Shown here piece by piece: positions 35,201-45,114 of a stretch of 64,000 nucleotides of DNA. Every line of letters begins with the position of its first letter. The first letter of the stretch is position 1. The position numbers and the translations under genes are program-made. Source of the DNA: Bidens hawaiensis (taxonomy: Eukaryota; Streptophyta; Magnoliopsida; Asterales; Asteraceae); the NCBI GenBank assembly GCA_021521415.1, contig JAIQDT010000059.1, positions 1,984,001 through 2,048,000 of the forward strand, in the 5' to 3' direction. The notes beneath the pieces are model-generated. The model had not been told where the DNA came from. It made no database searches and saw only the letters and a program-made list of their open reading frames with translations.

Positions 35201-35277
35201 GAACAATGTGTTGATATCAGAGGTGTCTGTTACATTCCCGTTTTACGCTTCCGCATTGTGCTAGTCGGGGTGTGACA
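32221..35277 (+). mobile_element. solo LTR of the F family, inside D
   Basis: A 3057-bp LTR starting TGTGACATTTGAGCC and ending GTCGGGGTGTGACA. It has a perfect 5-bp duplication ACAAC (32216-32220 and 35278-35282). It is homologous along its length to the F LTRs (for example GCATTGTATCATCCGTTAAG at 32490), but in plus orientation, opposite to F and D. No internal sequence is present. The open frames in it are spurious. Confidence 0.88.
34364..34399. repeat. perfect AT hairpin in the solo LTR
   Basis: ATTATAATAATATT (34364-34377) is the exact reverse complement of 34386-34399, with an 8-base loop. Confidence 0.85.
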
Positions 35278-35324
35278 ACAACAGACTCGGAAACAAACGA
35301 TACAAATACAACGTGAGAGAATAC

Positions 35325-36162
35325 CTAATCTTTCATATAGTCCTTTATCATCTTCTTCATCTTGCTACATTTCTGTAGTAATTTGCTTCCCATCTTCTTT
35401 CTCTTGCTACCTTCAGTAGCAACCTTTTTCCTTAACTCATCAGTTTCATGAAGTGCTCGATCAAGATGCTCTTCTTGAGATTGCGGCATGACATTTGGAT
35501 ATCCATATTGAGGTGGTAGATCTTGATATCCCATCATGACAATGTCATAGTGATTCTTTGGGTATGGTGGTGGGGGAATTGATTCAAACGGTAGATTGTA
35601 AAAAGCTTTTGCAGCTTCTCCTTGTTCCCTTATTTCATCCGCTTGTTCCGATATGGTAGGAACAACACCGGTATAGAGTGGAAAACTATTTGGAAATCCT
35701 TGAACATAAGGATCTTGAGAATCATATTCGTAGGGTATATGAAATGATAGTTCTTGATAGCCAGAATCTTCAGGACATTCACATCTCATGTTATTCTGAA
35801 CATAGGGACATTTACTTTCATCACTTTTCTCCTCGGAAGTTTCCTCAATCGGATCCTCTTCTGATTCCTCCTCAAAATCAGTTTCCACATCATCTTTATT
35901 TAAATCTACTTGATAGTCACCTTTTCCAGATGTTGCATTACCTCATCTTGGGTCTCCTTGATGGACCTGCAATCGAATCAGTATTGGAATCTGTTGTGTT
36001 ATAGGTCGGAGTTCCGAAATGCCATCTACTTTTGTTAGAGTGACACTGCATACAACTAGATGTGTCTTGTTCAGGTTCATATTTGATTGGTTCGTCAACT
36101 TCCATCTTTTCAGAAAGTCGATTCTCTGGAGTCGGTGGATCACTTGGTATATGAATTAGCAT
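35325..36162 (-). pseudogene. D gag N-terminal region / leader frame
   Basis: Two minus-strand frames, 35938-36162 and 35325-35888. They code an acidic stretch (EEESEEDPIEETSEEKSDES), Pro- and Tyr-rich linkers and a basic coiled-coil-like end (KKMGSKLLQKCSKMKKMIKD). I recognise no domain, but position between PBS and gag, and the acidic-then-coiled pattern, fit the variable N-terminus of plant chromovirus gag. Similar content appears in F at 54215-54706. A frameshift separates the two pieces. Confidence 0.6.
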
Positions 36163-36487
36163 TTGCTACGTGCCTGGAAAATAGACGGGTTGACTTCCGT
36201 AAGATACTATAGGCACAACTGGCCGGTCCTAACTAAAGAAATCAATATAGTAGCTAACACTTCCACTTCCTGCATAATCGGGAATAGCGGGTTCTGGACA
36301 ATTTGCCTTCCTACGTTCTTGACGAAAAGTTTCCATATACTTTTTGAATGACATCTATTAGGATTAGATTAATGAAGGATTGAAAAGAATGCAACCTATC
36401 TTATCCCTAAAAGATAATATAAAATATTGAAATTTATCCTTGATCAAAGCTTAGGTATGATGATATACCTAATTCGCTAAGATCGAT

Positions 36488-36500
36488 GGCTCTGATACCA
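36488..36500 (-). promoter_or_regulatory. primer binding site of D
   Basis: Minus-strand TGGTATCAGAGCC, complementary to the 3' end of plant initiator methionine tRNA. It lies three bases from the end of the 5' LTR. Confidence 0.9.
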
Positions 36501-36503
36501 ACC

Positions 36504-38518
36504 TATCACACCCTAATCTAGGGCCTAGGCGTGTGACCACAAGTTGGTAACTGTTTTGTAAATATAGCAGAGTTTAAGGTTGTAAAGCAGAAGATTTGAT
36601 TAAAATATTATTATATTCAAAAGTCGGGAATTAAATACCCGATGGTTGGTACAAAAGTGTTTGAATTACAAAAAACCATAATTTACATTATTTTATTATC
36701 AAAAACTCCATCTGAGCCATTAGATCGTCTAATGGCTATCCATCGTCTCCAAACACCTAATCTTGATTACCTGTAAAACAGTTTGTAAAATACGTCAGCA
36801 ACACATGCTGGTGAACACGTTGACACAAAACATTTTGATACTCAATTATCCCCTCGAGACATCGTAGGCCTCGGCCCAACGTGGCTTAGGAAATAACCTA
36901 GTTCTGAAAGTCTGAATTAGTATTATAAACATCCAGCTCAACTCGAAACCACCCAGCGAACACCGTAGCGTCAAGGACTTAGCAACTACTAATATAGGCA
37001 AGATAATCCCCTCTCGGACATTACTTAGGTCCGGTCCAACATGGAGGAGGCATTAGAAAGTGTGGTTTAGTGTGCGCACCGTCTATCCACATATATAAGG
37101 ATCCAGACAAACGTATACGATAGCCAGAGGGCCAGCGATTACCTTTATTTATAAAGTTTTAGAGATACATAATCCCATGTAAACATTTAAATACTATATT
37201 TATAAAGCTATAAAAGTTTGAGCGTATTCACCTTTGTTCTTGATCAGTGTGTCTCATTGATTTATGTTTCTTGTTACCTTGGACCTATAGTCTGAGAATT
37301 GCCTTTTATAAATACTAGATCAATGATCTAGCTTCAGACCTTTAGTCTGTTCATATAACCTTTACCTTGATATTCATTTCCTTATAAAACATAAGGACTT
37401 GTAGTCCCTTCTTTGTTCATCATTTATACACTATGTTTCTTCTTTATGAAGAAACATATATGACGAGTTTCTTCTTTCATAAGAAACATTTATAAAATCT
37501 TTATATAAAATAAAGAATGATATTTTATCTATAGCCTTGTCTTATAAAATCTATATTTCACTTATTATGTGATCAAGGTACGGGCTATATCCCCGACTAT
37601 GGTATAAGCCATATATAATAAAATAATCAGGCAGAACCCCTACCTTGTAAGGCTTTATTATAAGAAACGCCAAAGCTTGACGCGGAAAACACTTTTACTT
37701 GTTGTCGGGTAATCGAGAAATAAACTGACAGAGGCTCTACCTTTTGCAAGTACTTCGAGACAAAGAACACCTTTTGAATGTCGGGGTTGTGGCACGTATT
37801 TCGAGGTTATATGTGTGATTAGAGAATGTTTGAACGAATGACGATTCATCCTATGGCCACTTATTTATAGGTAGAAAAAGTGTTCCTTCGCGTAGCTCGA
37901 AGGAACATCATCATGTTCGTTCGCGTAGCACGAACGCCTAATAAACCGCCTTAGGTTTCTTTTGTCATTTGCGTCGCACGAAGTAGACCTATAGGTCTGG
38001 TGATTTGACATCTAGGCTTGCAACATGTCACCACGTGGTGACACATGTCTTATGATGTGTTGCCACGTGTCGTTCAATTACATGGTTACTTCATGGCTAA
38101 ATTTTCATTTTTAGTCCCTGGACTTTGCTAGCTCGTCACATCTTGATCTAACTTCCTTCGTTTAAAAATACTAATGCGGCTTGCGGCTATGCGAGCGTGG
38201 AAAGCGCACCATCAAAACACCACATTGTGCCCATCGCGCGAGCCCGTGCCCATGCGCTTCGGGTGTTTCGTACCCTCCGCTAGGACTGCTGAGAGGGTTA
38301 GTCAAAAGAGAATATTACAATGGAAACTTTCTTTCTTATAAAGAGCTTCCACTTTCTTCTCTCTTTCCATGTGGTATGAAGTTTCCTTCCTTATTTCCTT
38401 AACATAAGATACTTTTATTTTCTTATCTCATTTTTCCCATTACTTGTCATGAAAATATTTTTGGTCCTTCATCTTTATTAACTTGTCTAATTTAGACCAA
38501 ATTTTTTGGGATGTTACA
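36504..38518 (-). repeat. 5' LTR of D (2015 bp)
   Basis: Low end TATCACACCCTAATC (terminal TG mutated to TA), high end TTGGGATGTTACA. It carries a minus-strand TATA box CTATAAATAAG at 37860-37870 within the 414-bp segment missing from the 3' LTR. The frames at 37658-37849 and 38181-38402 are not genes. Confidence 0.9.
37881..37938. repeat. twin hairpins in D 5' LTR
   Basis: TGTTCCTTCG (37881-37890) pairs perfectly with 37898-37907 around a CGTAGCT loop. About 7 bases on, a second similar hairpin with GTTCGT/ACGAAC arms and a GCGTAGC loop follows. Both lie next to the LTR TATA box. Confidence 0.7.
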
Positions 38519-39095
38519 CTTTTGGTACTAGCGTTTTACGTTTAATATCATAGCGTTCCGTTAATCTAAAATCTTTTCGTTTAACTAGTTTGTTATACAC
38601 CAAGGCTATAATATTGATATTGTAACACTTCGTTTTTCGTTTCCATGTATTTATAATCATTACCCGACCCGGTTCGCATTCGGGTAACTCAATCAGTAAA
38701 ATCTCGCATTTATTAGTACATTTAGCTTAATAAATTCAATAATTTTATTATAAATTTGAGCATCATATGCTAAATGGGTAAACAACTATTAAGAATGTGC
38801 AATAACACCCCATAACTAACATTAGCTCTCTTGTGTACCCACTATCCAAAATCTGGTACCAAATTGCAAATATTATTCAAACTTCTTCGTTTCTCTTTCT
38901 TCTTTTGCTGCCGGCCGAACCCCACTCCCCCTCCTATGGTAACCCGTTTATTTCCCCCTAAATCACGAAATGGACTCAACAAAAACGGTTCCCCACTTAC
39001 TTACGATCACACCGACACTCTAAACTTAGAAAATATATCATAATTGACAGCTAATATGTTTAATTGCAAACCGCGGCTCATTGAACCTTAACCCA

Positions 39096-39104
39096 CTATA
39101 AATA
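39096..39104 (+). promoter_or_regulatory. TATA box in Z
   Basis: ACTATAAATACTGG followed about 30 bases later by a C/A-rich leader (CACACACACTCCTTACACC), a typical plant core-promoter arrangement. Confidence 0.5.
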
Positions 39105-39440
39105 CTGGACTAAAACTCAACTAATCTTGCACACACACTCCTTACACCTCCACATTCCTAAGCCCCTCTCAATTGCCATTCACAAGGCCACAAAGATCAA
39201 TTTTAATATCGGGTTCCAACCGAAAACCCAAATTTGTAAATAACCTTCAATTCGTTAATGTCTAAAGTAATTATTATATGCTTTTTAATTGTTTTTTTAT
39301 CATCAATTAAAACCCCTAAATCAATTTTAACGAACATGGATCGGATTAACCTAATTGAAATTCTAGGGTTTTATTTGGGAATAACAAGAACTGGGGTAAC
39401 TGTATTTACACCATCAAATGCATCCATTAAACAAGTTTAA

Positions 39441-39522
39441 GCGTTGGCCTGATGGCCTACGCATGTTGATTAAGGCATGAGCCGGCCTGGGGCACGGGTT
39501 TGAGTCCCCCAGGCCCGGGTAG
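39441..39522 (+). repeat. tRNA-like / SINE-like module inside Z
   Basis: GC-rich island in AT-rich DNA. TGGCCTGATGGCCTACGCA resembles an A-box region, and GGGTTTGAGTCCC about 45 bases later resembles a B-box (GGTTCGANTCC). The cloverleaf stems do not pair well, so it is not a functional tRNA gene. It may be a tRNA-derived SINE head. Confidence 0.4.
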
Positions 39523-39678
39523 GTTATTATTTATTTTAAATGCTTTTAAAACATTTTTATTATTAATTTACGTATATAACACTAAATAAGTATTATTTTA
39601 ACGAAACCGAACCTGGAATTATTATTTCTTCTCATTTTGACCTTGGTTTAATAACTTTTTTTTCTTTTTTATTGATAA

Positions 39679-39679
<1 letters not shown>

Positions 39680-39711
<32 letters not shown>
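39680..39711. repeat. (TA)n microsatellite
   Basis: About 32 bp of TA, in Z. Confidence 0.9.
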
Positions 39712-39715
<4 letters not shown>

Positions 39716-39809
39716 GAAACTAATATTTCATCTAAACCGATCTAGCTTTACGTTCAAATAATTTTTCCATTAATGTACATATATATGTATAGCATTTTAT
39801 TTTCATCAA

Positions 39810-39810
<1 letters not shown>

Positions 39811-39874
<64 letters not shown>
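39811..39874. repeat. compound (TA)n(GA)n microsatellite
   Basis: About 34 bp of TA followed by about 29 bp of GA, directly abutting MITE family 1 copy C. Confidence 0.95.
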
Positions 39875-39879
<5 letters not shown>

Positions 39880-40561
39880 TTCAAGTGAAAACTCCTCTTA
39901 AAGAGAAAACTTAAAAACTCCTAAAAACTTCTAAAAAACTATTTTTAACTTTAAAATTTTTTTTTTTGAAGTTTCTTTTTTTCCCATTATTCTTATACGT
40001 TGTTATTGGTTCAAAAAAAAAAGAAACTTGTCGGTAACCTCGTCGGTATAGTGCGCATGTGTAATAGTGTGCATTGCATATATGTAAAAGTGTTTGTATT
40101 GCATAGAATACAACACTATTGCACATATTTGATACACACTATTATATATATGCAATATAAGACTAATACACACATCGAATACACATTAGTACGTATGTGT
40201 AATACAACATTAACGCACATGTGCACGACATCGACTTTTATTTTATTATTATTTTTTCTATATAATACAATACTACTACATATATACAATACACAAATAT
40301 TGAATATATGTAATAAAACACTATTAAACTCAAAAATACATAGTAATACACATGTGTAATACAACTGTATCGCACAGTAATACGTATGTGCATTACAACG
40401 GGTTTTTTTTTTATTTTTTTTATATTTTTCGAGTGAAATATAAGAAAATATAAGAATAATGGCTAAAACAGAATTTTGAAAATATTTTTTTATTTTTAAT
40501 TAAAAATAATTCTTTAGGAATTTTTTTAGTTTTCTCTATAAAGGTGAGTTTTCTCTTGATC

Positions 40562-40565
<4 letters not shown>
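39875..40565. mobile_element. TA-tract MITE, family 1, copy C
   Basis: Starts GGTGGGTTCAAGTGAAAACT and ends TTCTCTTGATCCTCT before a 53-bp (TA)n. The internal layout is the same as in copies A and F. Here the left side abuts a GA tract that itself follows TA. The open frames on both strands arise from repeated GCACATRT words and are not genes. Confidence 0.75.

Positions 40566-40618
<53 letters not shown>
40566..40618. repeat. (TA)n microsatellite between two MITEs
   Basis: About 53 bp of TA directly joining copy C to copy D. Confidence 0.95.
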
Positions 40619-40621
<3 letters not shown>

Positions 40622-41330
40622 GTGGGATCCAGCGAAAACTCCTCTTAAAGAGAAAACTTAAAAACTCCTAACCCCCCCCCCCCCTAAAAAAAACTATTTT
40701 TAACTTTTTTTTAAAATTTTTTTTGAACTTTCTTATTTTTCCATTATTCTTATATGTTGTTATTGGTTCAAAAAAGAAAAAAAAAACCTTGCCGGTAACC
40801 TCATCGGTGTAGTGTACATGTGAAATAGTGTGTATTGCATATATGTAAAAGTGTTTGTATTGCATAGAAACAACACTATTGCACATATTTGATATACACT
40901 ATTGTATATATGCAATATAAGACTAATACGAATATCAAATACATATTAGTGCGTATGTGTAATACAACATTAAGGTACATATGCACTACATCGACTTTTA
41001 TTTTATTATTATTTTTTTTCCATATAATACAACACCACTATACATATACAATACAAAAATATTGAATATATGCAATTAAACATTATTAAACTTAAAAATA
41101 CATAGTAATACACATGTGTAATACAACGGTATTGCACAGTAATACGTATGTGCATTACAACGGGTTTTTTATTTATTATTTTTTTATTTTTTTCGAGCAA
41201 AGGGTAAGAAAATATAAGAATAATGGCGAAAACAGAAATTTGAAAATATTTTTTTATTTTTAATTAAAAATAATTATTTAGGAGTTTTTAAGTTTTCTCT
41301 CTGAAGGTGAGTTTTCTATTGATCCTCTCC
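40619..41330. mobile_element. TA-tract MITE, family 1, copy D
   Basis: Starts GGGGTGGGATCCAGCG after (TA)n and ends GATCCTCTCC before a TA-rich joint. It has a 14-base C run at about 40671-40684 just inside the left terminus, which no other copy has. Otherwise it follows the family consensus. Confidence 0.75.
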
Positions 41331-41352
41331 TTATATATGTATATATATATAT

Positions 41353-42052
41353 GGGTAGGATTAAATGAAAACTCCTCATAAAGAGAAAACTTAGAAACTC
41401 CTAAAAAATTATTTTTAACTTTTCTTTAAAAAAAATTTTGAATTTTGTTTTTTTTTTTCCATTATTATTATATGTTGTTATTGTTTCAAAAAAAAAACTG
41501 TCGGTAACCACGTCGTTGTAGTGCACATGTGTTATAGTGTGCGTTACATATATGCAAAAGTGTTGTATTGCATAGAATACAACACTATTGCACATATTTG
41601 ATAAATACTATTGTATATATGCAATATAAGACTAATACGTACATCGAATAAACATTAGTATGTATGTGTAATACAACATTAACGCACATGTGCACTACAT
41701 AGACTTTTATTTTATTATTATTATTTTTTCATATAATACAACACTACTACACATATACAATACACAAATATTGAATATATGCAATTAAACATTATTGAAC
41801 TTAAAAATACATGTGTAATACAGTAGTATCACACAGTAATACGTATGTGCATTATAGCGGTTTTTTTAATTTTTTTGTTATTTTTTATTTTTTTCGGTAA
41901 GAAAATATAAGAGTAATAACAAAAACAGAAATTTGAAAATATATTTTTTAATATTTAATTAAAAATAACTCTTTAGGAGTTTTTAAGTTTTCTTTCTAAA
42001 GATGAGTTTTCTCTTTAGGAGTTTTTAAGTTTTTTTTCTAAAGATGAGTTTT
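41353..42052. mobile_element. TA-tract MITE, family 1, copy E
   Basis: Starts GGGTAGGATTAAATGAAAAC after a short TA tract. At the right the terminal block (TTTAGGAGTTTTTAAGTTTT...AAAGATGAG) is present twice in tandem and the final GATCCTCTCC is missing. The right end has therefore been rearranged. Confidence 0.7.
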
Positions 42053-43115
42053 TTTTTATTTATAATATTCTTTTACTCGAAAATATAAAAGAGATCAAAT
42101 ATATGGGATTACTTAGTTATCAAACACAAATACCAAATAATAATATTAATATTACTAAATAAATATAGTAATAATAATAAATAAATGATAAATAATAAAT
42201 AATATATATCATAATCTAAACCCTAAAAAACTTCAAATCCGTTTTAAATCATTTGTAACTAAAATAATATTGATAATCAAACTAATAATATCCCTTCAAA
42301 TCTCAAAACCGTTATATGTCTTACTAATTCTTCACTTATTAATTAACCCTATAATTAACAATTAGGGCATTTTATTGACGTATCTTAAGGAGCGCAGTCG
42401 TTCACCTTAACTTTTTACGATCGTATCAACACTCAGTCCACCCATAAGGTTAGTAATTTGCATCCCCTTTTTTACCGTTTTACATTTTGGGGGGCGTTAT
42501 GCGTTCACACGTTAAATAAGATAGCATTTTCACTACAATCCCACTATTTGCGTATATATGCAATTGATCGATTAATTGATGCGTGTGAAGGTGACTACAT
42601 GTTTATTTTGAGTTATGGTTGTTGGTATCTCATCCTCATTCTCATCCTCATTAGTATGATCATACGCCGATGGAGTAGCTCGTTATCTATGTGATTCGGG
42701 TGAAAAGACAACCTTTAATGTTATTGTTATGCTAGTTGAAGCAGCAGTTCATGTTTATCGCTAGGAATTGTCTTTTTCAATATTATGTATATTAAAAAAA
42801 AACTGTGATTACTTGATCAATTTTACGTTGACAAACTATATGTTTTCACGCATAATGCATGTAGCTTTTTGGGATGAAGAAAGTGATTGAAGCTTAGTTG
42901 ATACCATAGATTCCATGATGAATAAAGAACAAATTTATTTTTAATTATTTAATTGTAATGTTTATATCTTTTGAGACAATGTTTGTGCTTTGCGTATTTG
43001 ACATATGAAATGAATAATTCAGATATTGACACGTGTAATTTACTTTAGTGTCCTTTGAGCTCTGATACAATTATGTCGCGCCCTGGCATGTTCCATTGTA
43101 GGTTGATGTGAGACA
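42053..43115. other. remainder of Z, no gene seen
   Basis: AT-rich with AATAATAAATAA-type runs at 42130-42215. The plus-strand frame at 42458-42694 has no recognisable content. Near 43059-43072 is GAGCTCTGATACAA, the reverse complement of a PBS-like word (one mismatch from the initiator-tRNA type). Confidence 0.5.
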
Positions 43116-43681
43116 GATATGTTAGTTGCTATTATACATATATCACTTGTAGATGGCCTCGTGATCTATCCGAGTCATAATCAGTATCGTTCGGTTAATC
43201 CATTACTTTGTACGTAATAGCTAAGGTATACCTGATTTGTCACAAATGTTACTGTAATGCCCCAATCCTGGAAACCCTACCTTGGCGTTGGATTTACTCA
43301 TAAACACCGTTCTAAAATCAGAGTTAATTAAAACTTTCGCGGAATAGTTAAAAAACTTCATACGTTACATTATAAAACATCGAATCTTGTCTTAACATAC
43401 AAAATATTCTTTCATAACATAAGACAGTCATGACACTTCTTCATAGATACCCGTCCCTTTAGCTCATGCCATGTGTCCCTCCTCAAGCCATCTGCCTCAA
43501 CATATTTCCCTATGTGCATACTAAAAGTCAGCTACGCTGAGTGAGTTCTAGTTAAGCAGGTAACATACATTTCATTCGCATTCTTTACATTCTTACTTCC
43601 ATACATTCCTATTTTTACATACCTTCATTATTTTATACATACATAACCTTTCTACGTTTTTAAAGAGCCTTTCGCCCTATA

Positions 43682-43938
43682 ACCTTCGCATATATTATTA
43701 GGGTATGCAACCATTCAATCTTCGCCTATATTATTAGGGTAGGCAACCCTTTATTCTTCGCCTATTTTATTGGGGTAGGCAACCCTTTATTCTTCGCCTA
43801 TATTATTAGGTAGGCAACCCTTTTTTCTTCGCCTATATTATTAGGGTAGACAACCCTTAATTCTTCGCCTATATTATTAGGGTAGACAACCCTTAATTCT
43901 TCGCCTATATTACTAGGGTAGGCAACCCTTTATTCTTC
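43682..43938. repeat. short tandem array, about 37-bp unit
   Basis: About seven units of TTCGCCTATATTATTAGGGT followed by AGGCAACCCTTTATTC, with point changes. The same array recurs in unit 2 at about 45177-45425. Confidence 0.85.
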
Positions 43939-44309
43939 AACTCTACATATCATACATACCATTCATACACTATACATATCGCACATACCTTTCTTTCATT
44001 AGCTATGTCTGTTCTCATATACCTCTTCACACATACGTTTAACTCTTTCTACACTAATTAGGTATATTTATAAACATTCATACGGCATACACTTACCACT
44101 TAAGGTAAGTGTATTAACTAATCACATTGAGTATGCACACAGCCCCAAAACATAACACAGAAATGGGGCTAAAAACTCACCTGGGTCCTGTTTCTCTCGG
44201 AGTTAAGTGTGATGCCCTTCCTTATCTGTGCACGGCTAACTGTGTAACAAGGCACGGGTATCAATTATCCACTTCAACTACTTCTTACATCTAGGTGATT
44301 GAAACCCTC

Positions 44310-44400
44310 AACTAACGGGGTCCGGGGGCAGCGCTCCTGGTAGCGTGGTCTAGGGGCGGCAGCCCCTAGCAGGGTCCAAGAGGCAGAGCCCTTGGCTGGG
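44310..44400. repeat. GC-rich hairpin block in LTR X
   Basis: Repeated GGGTCC words and short palindromes such as CTAGGGGCGGCAGCCCCTAG. It is repeated in unit 2 near 45805-45895. Similar blocks are familiar from transcribed parts of plant gypsy LTRs. Confidence 0.6.
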
Positions 44401-45114
44401 GAAAAATTTTATTTTCACTAACAGTCCTTTAACAAAATTTCATCAGAAAGTGGATCGGGCCACGTTTTTCATCAGTTTAAAAAAAAACAATTTCGCATGA
44501 AAATTTCGCTTTGCATGCTTTTTCGCTTCGCATGGAACTGTTTCGCTTCGCATGACTGTGCGATGCAAAATTACCTTTTTCACTTCGCATGGTCATGCGA
44601 TGCAAAATAACCTTTTTCGCTTAGCATGGTCATGCGATGCGAAATAACCTTTTTCGTTTCGCATGGCTGTGCGATGCGAAAATACATTTTTCTTCGTTTT
44701 TACCATTTTATGGCCATTTCACTCCACGACTCTCCCTTAGGACCCAATTTAACCCTTTCCAAGGGTTTTGGGTTGTATCAACTTTGTATACTTGCGTTTT
44801 ATAAGGCCCGAACATTGCATTTGTACCATATAACACTCTCGTGCGGTTATAACTTATCAAGTTCATGTTTTTCTTCCATCTTACACCCGGATCATCCTTC
44901 TATCGGTTTGCATGTCAAGACTAACCATAAAAAAAAAAAACTTAACCTTTTAAACCAAAACCCACCCTTTTGCTTCGGGTTTGGTTCGGATCGTAGATCT
45001 GGACGTGTTCTTGCTATTCGAAGGCACTTGAACACCAAAATCTTCCTTACTTTTGCTTGGATCCGAATCTGAAATGCTAGAGAGAAAGTGTGTGTTTTCT
45101 AGTGTGTGTTTACT

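Larger units (their letters stand above)
25940..38518 (-). mobile_element. Ty3/gypsy element D (full length, decayed)
   Basis: A complete LTR-to-LTR minus-strand element inserted in the F 3' LTR. LTRs are at 36504-38518 (5') and 25940-27540 (3'), with PBS at 36488-36500 and PPT at 27541-27552. The order on the minus strand is gag, zinc knuckles, PR, RT, RNaseH, INT. Flanks GTTTT (25935-25939) and CTTTT (38519-38523) are a 5-bp target duplication with one change. The unoccupied site reads TTGTTTTGGTACTAGCG in the F 5' LTR (about 58570-58586). A 3-kb solo LTR interrupts its gag leader. Stops throughout and a mutated RT catalytic Asp make it non-autonomous. Likely a Tekay/Del-type chromovirus. 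Confidence 0.88.
38621..43115 (+). mobile_element. LTR-like insertion Z in the F 3' LTR
   Basis: Starts TGTAACACTTCG and ends GATGTGAGACA, flanked by a perfect 5-bp repeat GATAT (38616-38620 and 43116-43120). The F LTR continues on both sides. There is a plus-strand promoter-like TATA at 39096 and no PBS/PPT pair or pol, so a solo LTR is the best reading. About 2.2 kb of it (39874-42052) is three TA-tract MITEs. A truncated PBS-like word near its right end leaves room for other readings. Confidence 0.65.
20092..43252 (-). repeat. 3' LTR of F, split by four insertions
   Basis: Pieces: 20092-20201, 20844-21592, 24121-25939, 38519-38620 and 43116-43252, plus the last bases GTTACA at 46779-46784 beyond solo LTR X. 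The low end starts TGTCACACCCTAACTAGCAG and matches the 5' LTR end at 55840. The piece ending at 43252 matches the start of the solo LTR at 32221 (for example GGTATACCT, GATTAACCGAACG and GGCCATCTA blocks). Continuity across each insertion was checked against 55840-58613. Confidence 0.8.
43620..45114. repeat. tandem unit 1 in LTR X (1495 bp)
   Basis: Starts TACCTTCATTATTTTATACA and repeats from 45115. It contains the 37-bp array (43682-43938), a GC-rich hairpin block (about 44310-44400) and a CGCATGG/CCATGCG-type array (44480-44690). Confidence 0.9.

Noticed and set aside
39441..39522. A functional tRNA gene
   Set aside because: The A- and B-box-like blocks are present, but acceptor and T stems do not pair and no anticodon arm is convincing.
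42458..42694. Short plus-strand frame as a membrane-protein gene
   Set aside because: The hydrophobic stretch comes from ATCCTCATT-type simple repeats, and there is no homology or promoter context.
43682..43938. CRISPR-like array
   Set aside because: The 37-bp units are directly adjacent without unique spacers, and the context is a plant LTR. It is a plain tandem repeat.
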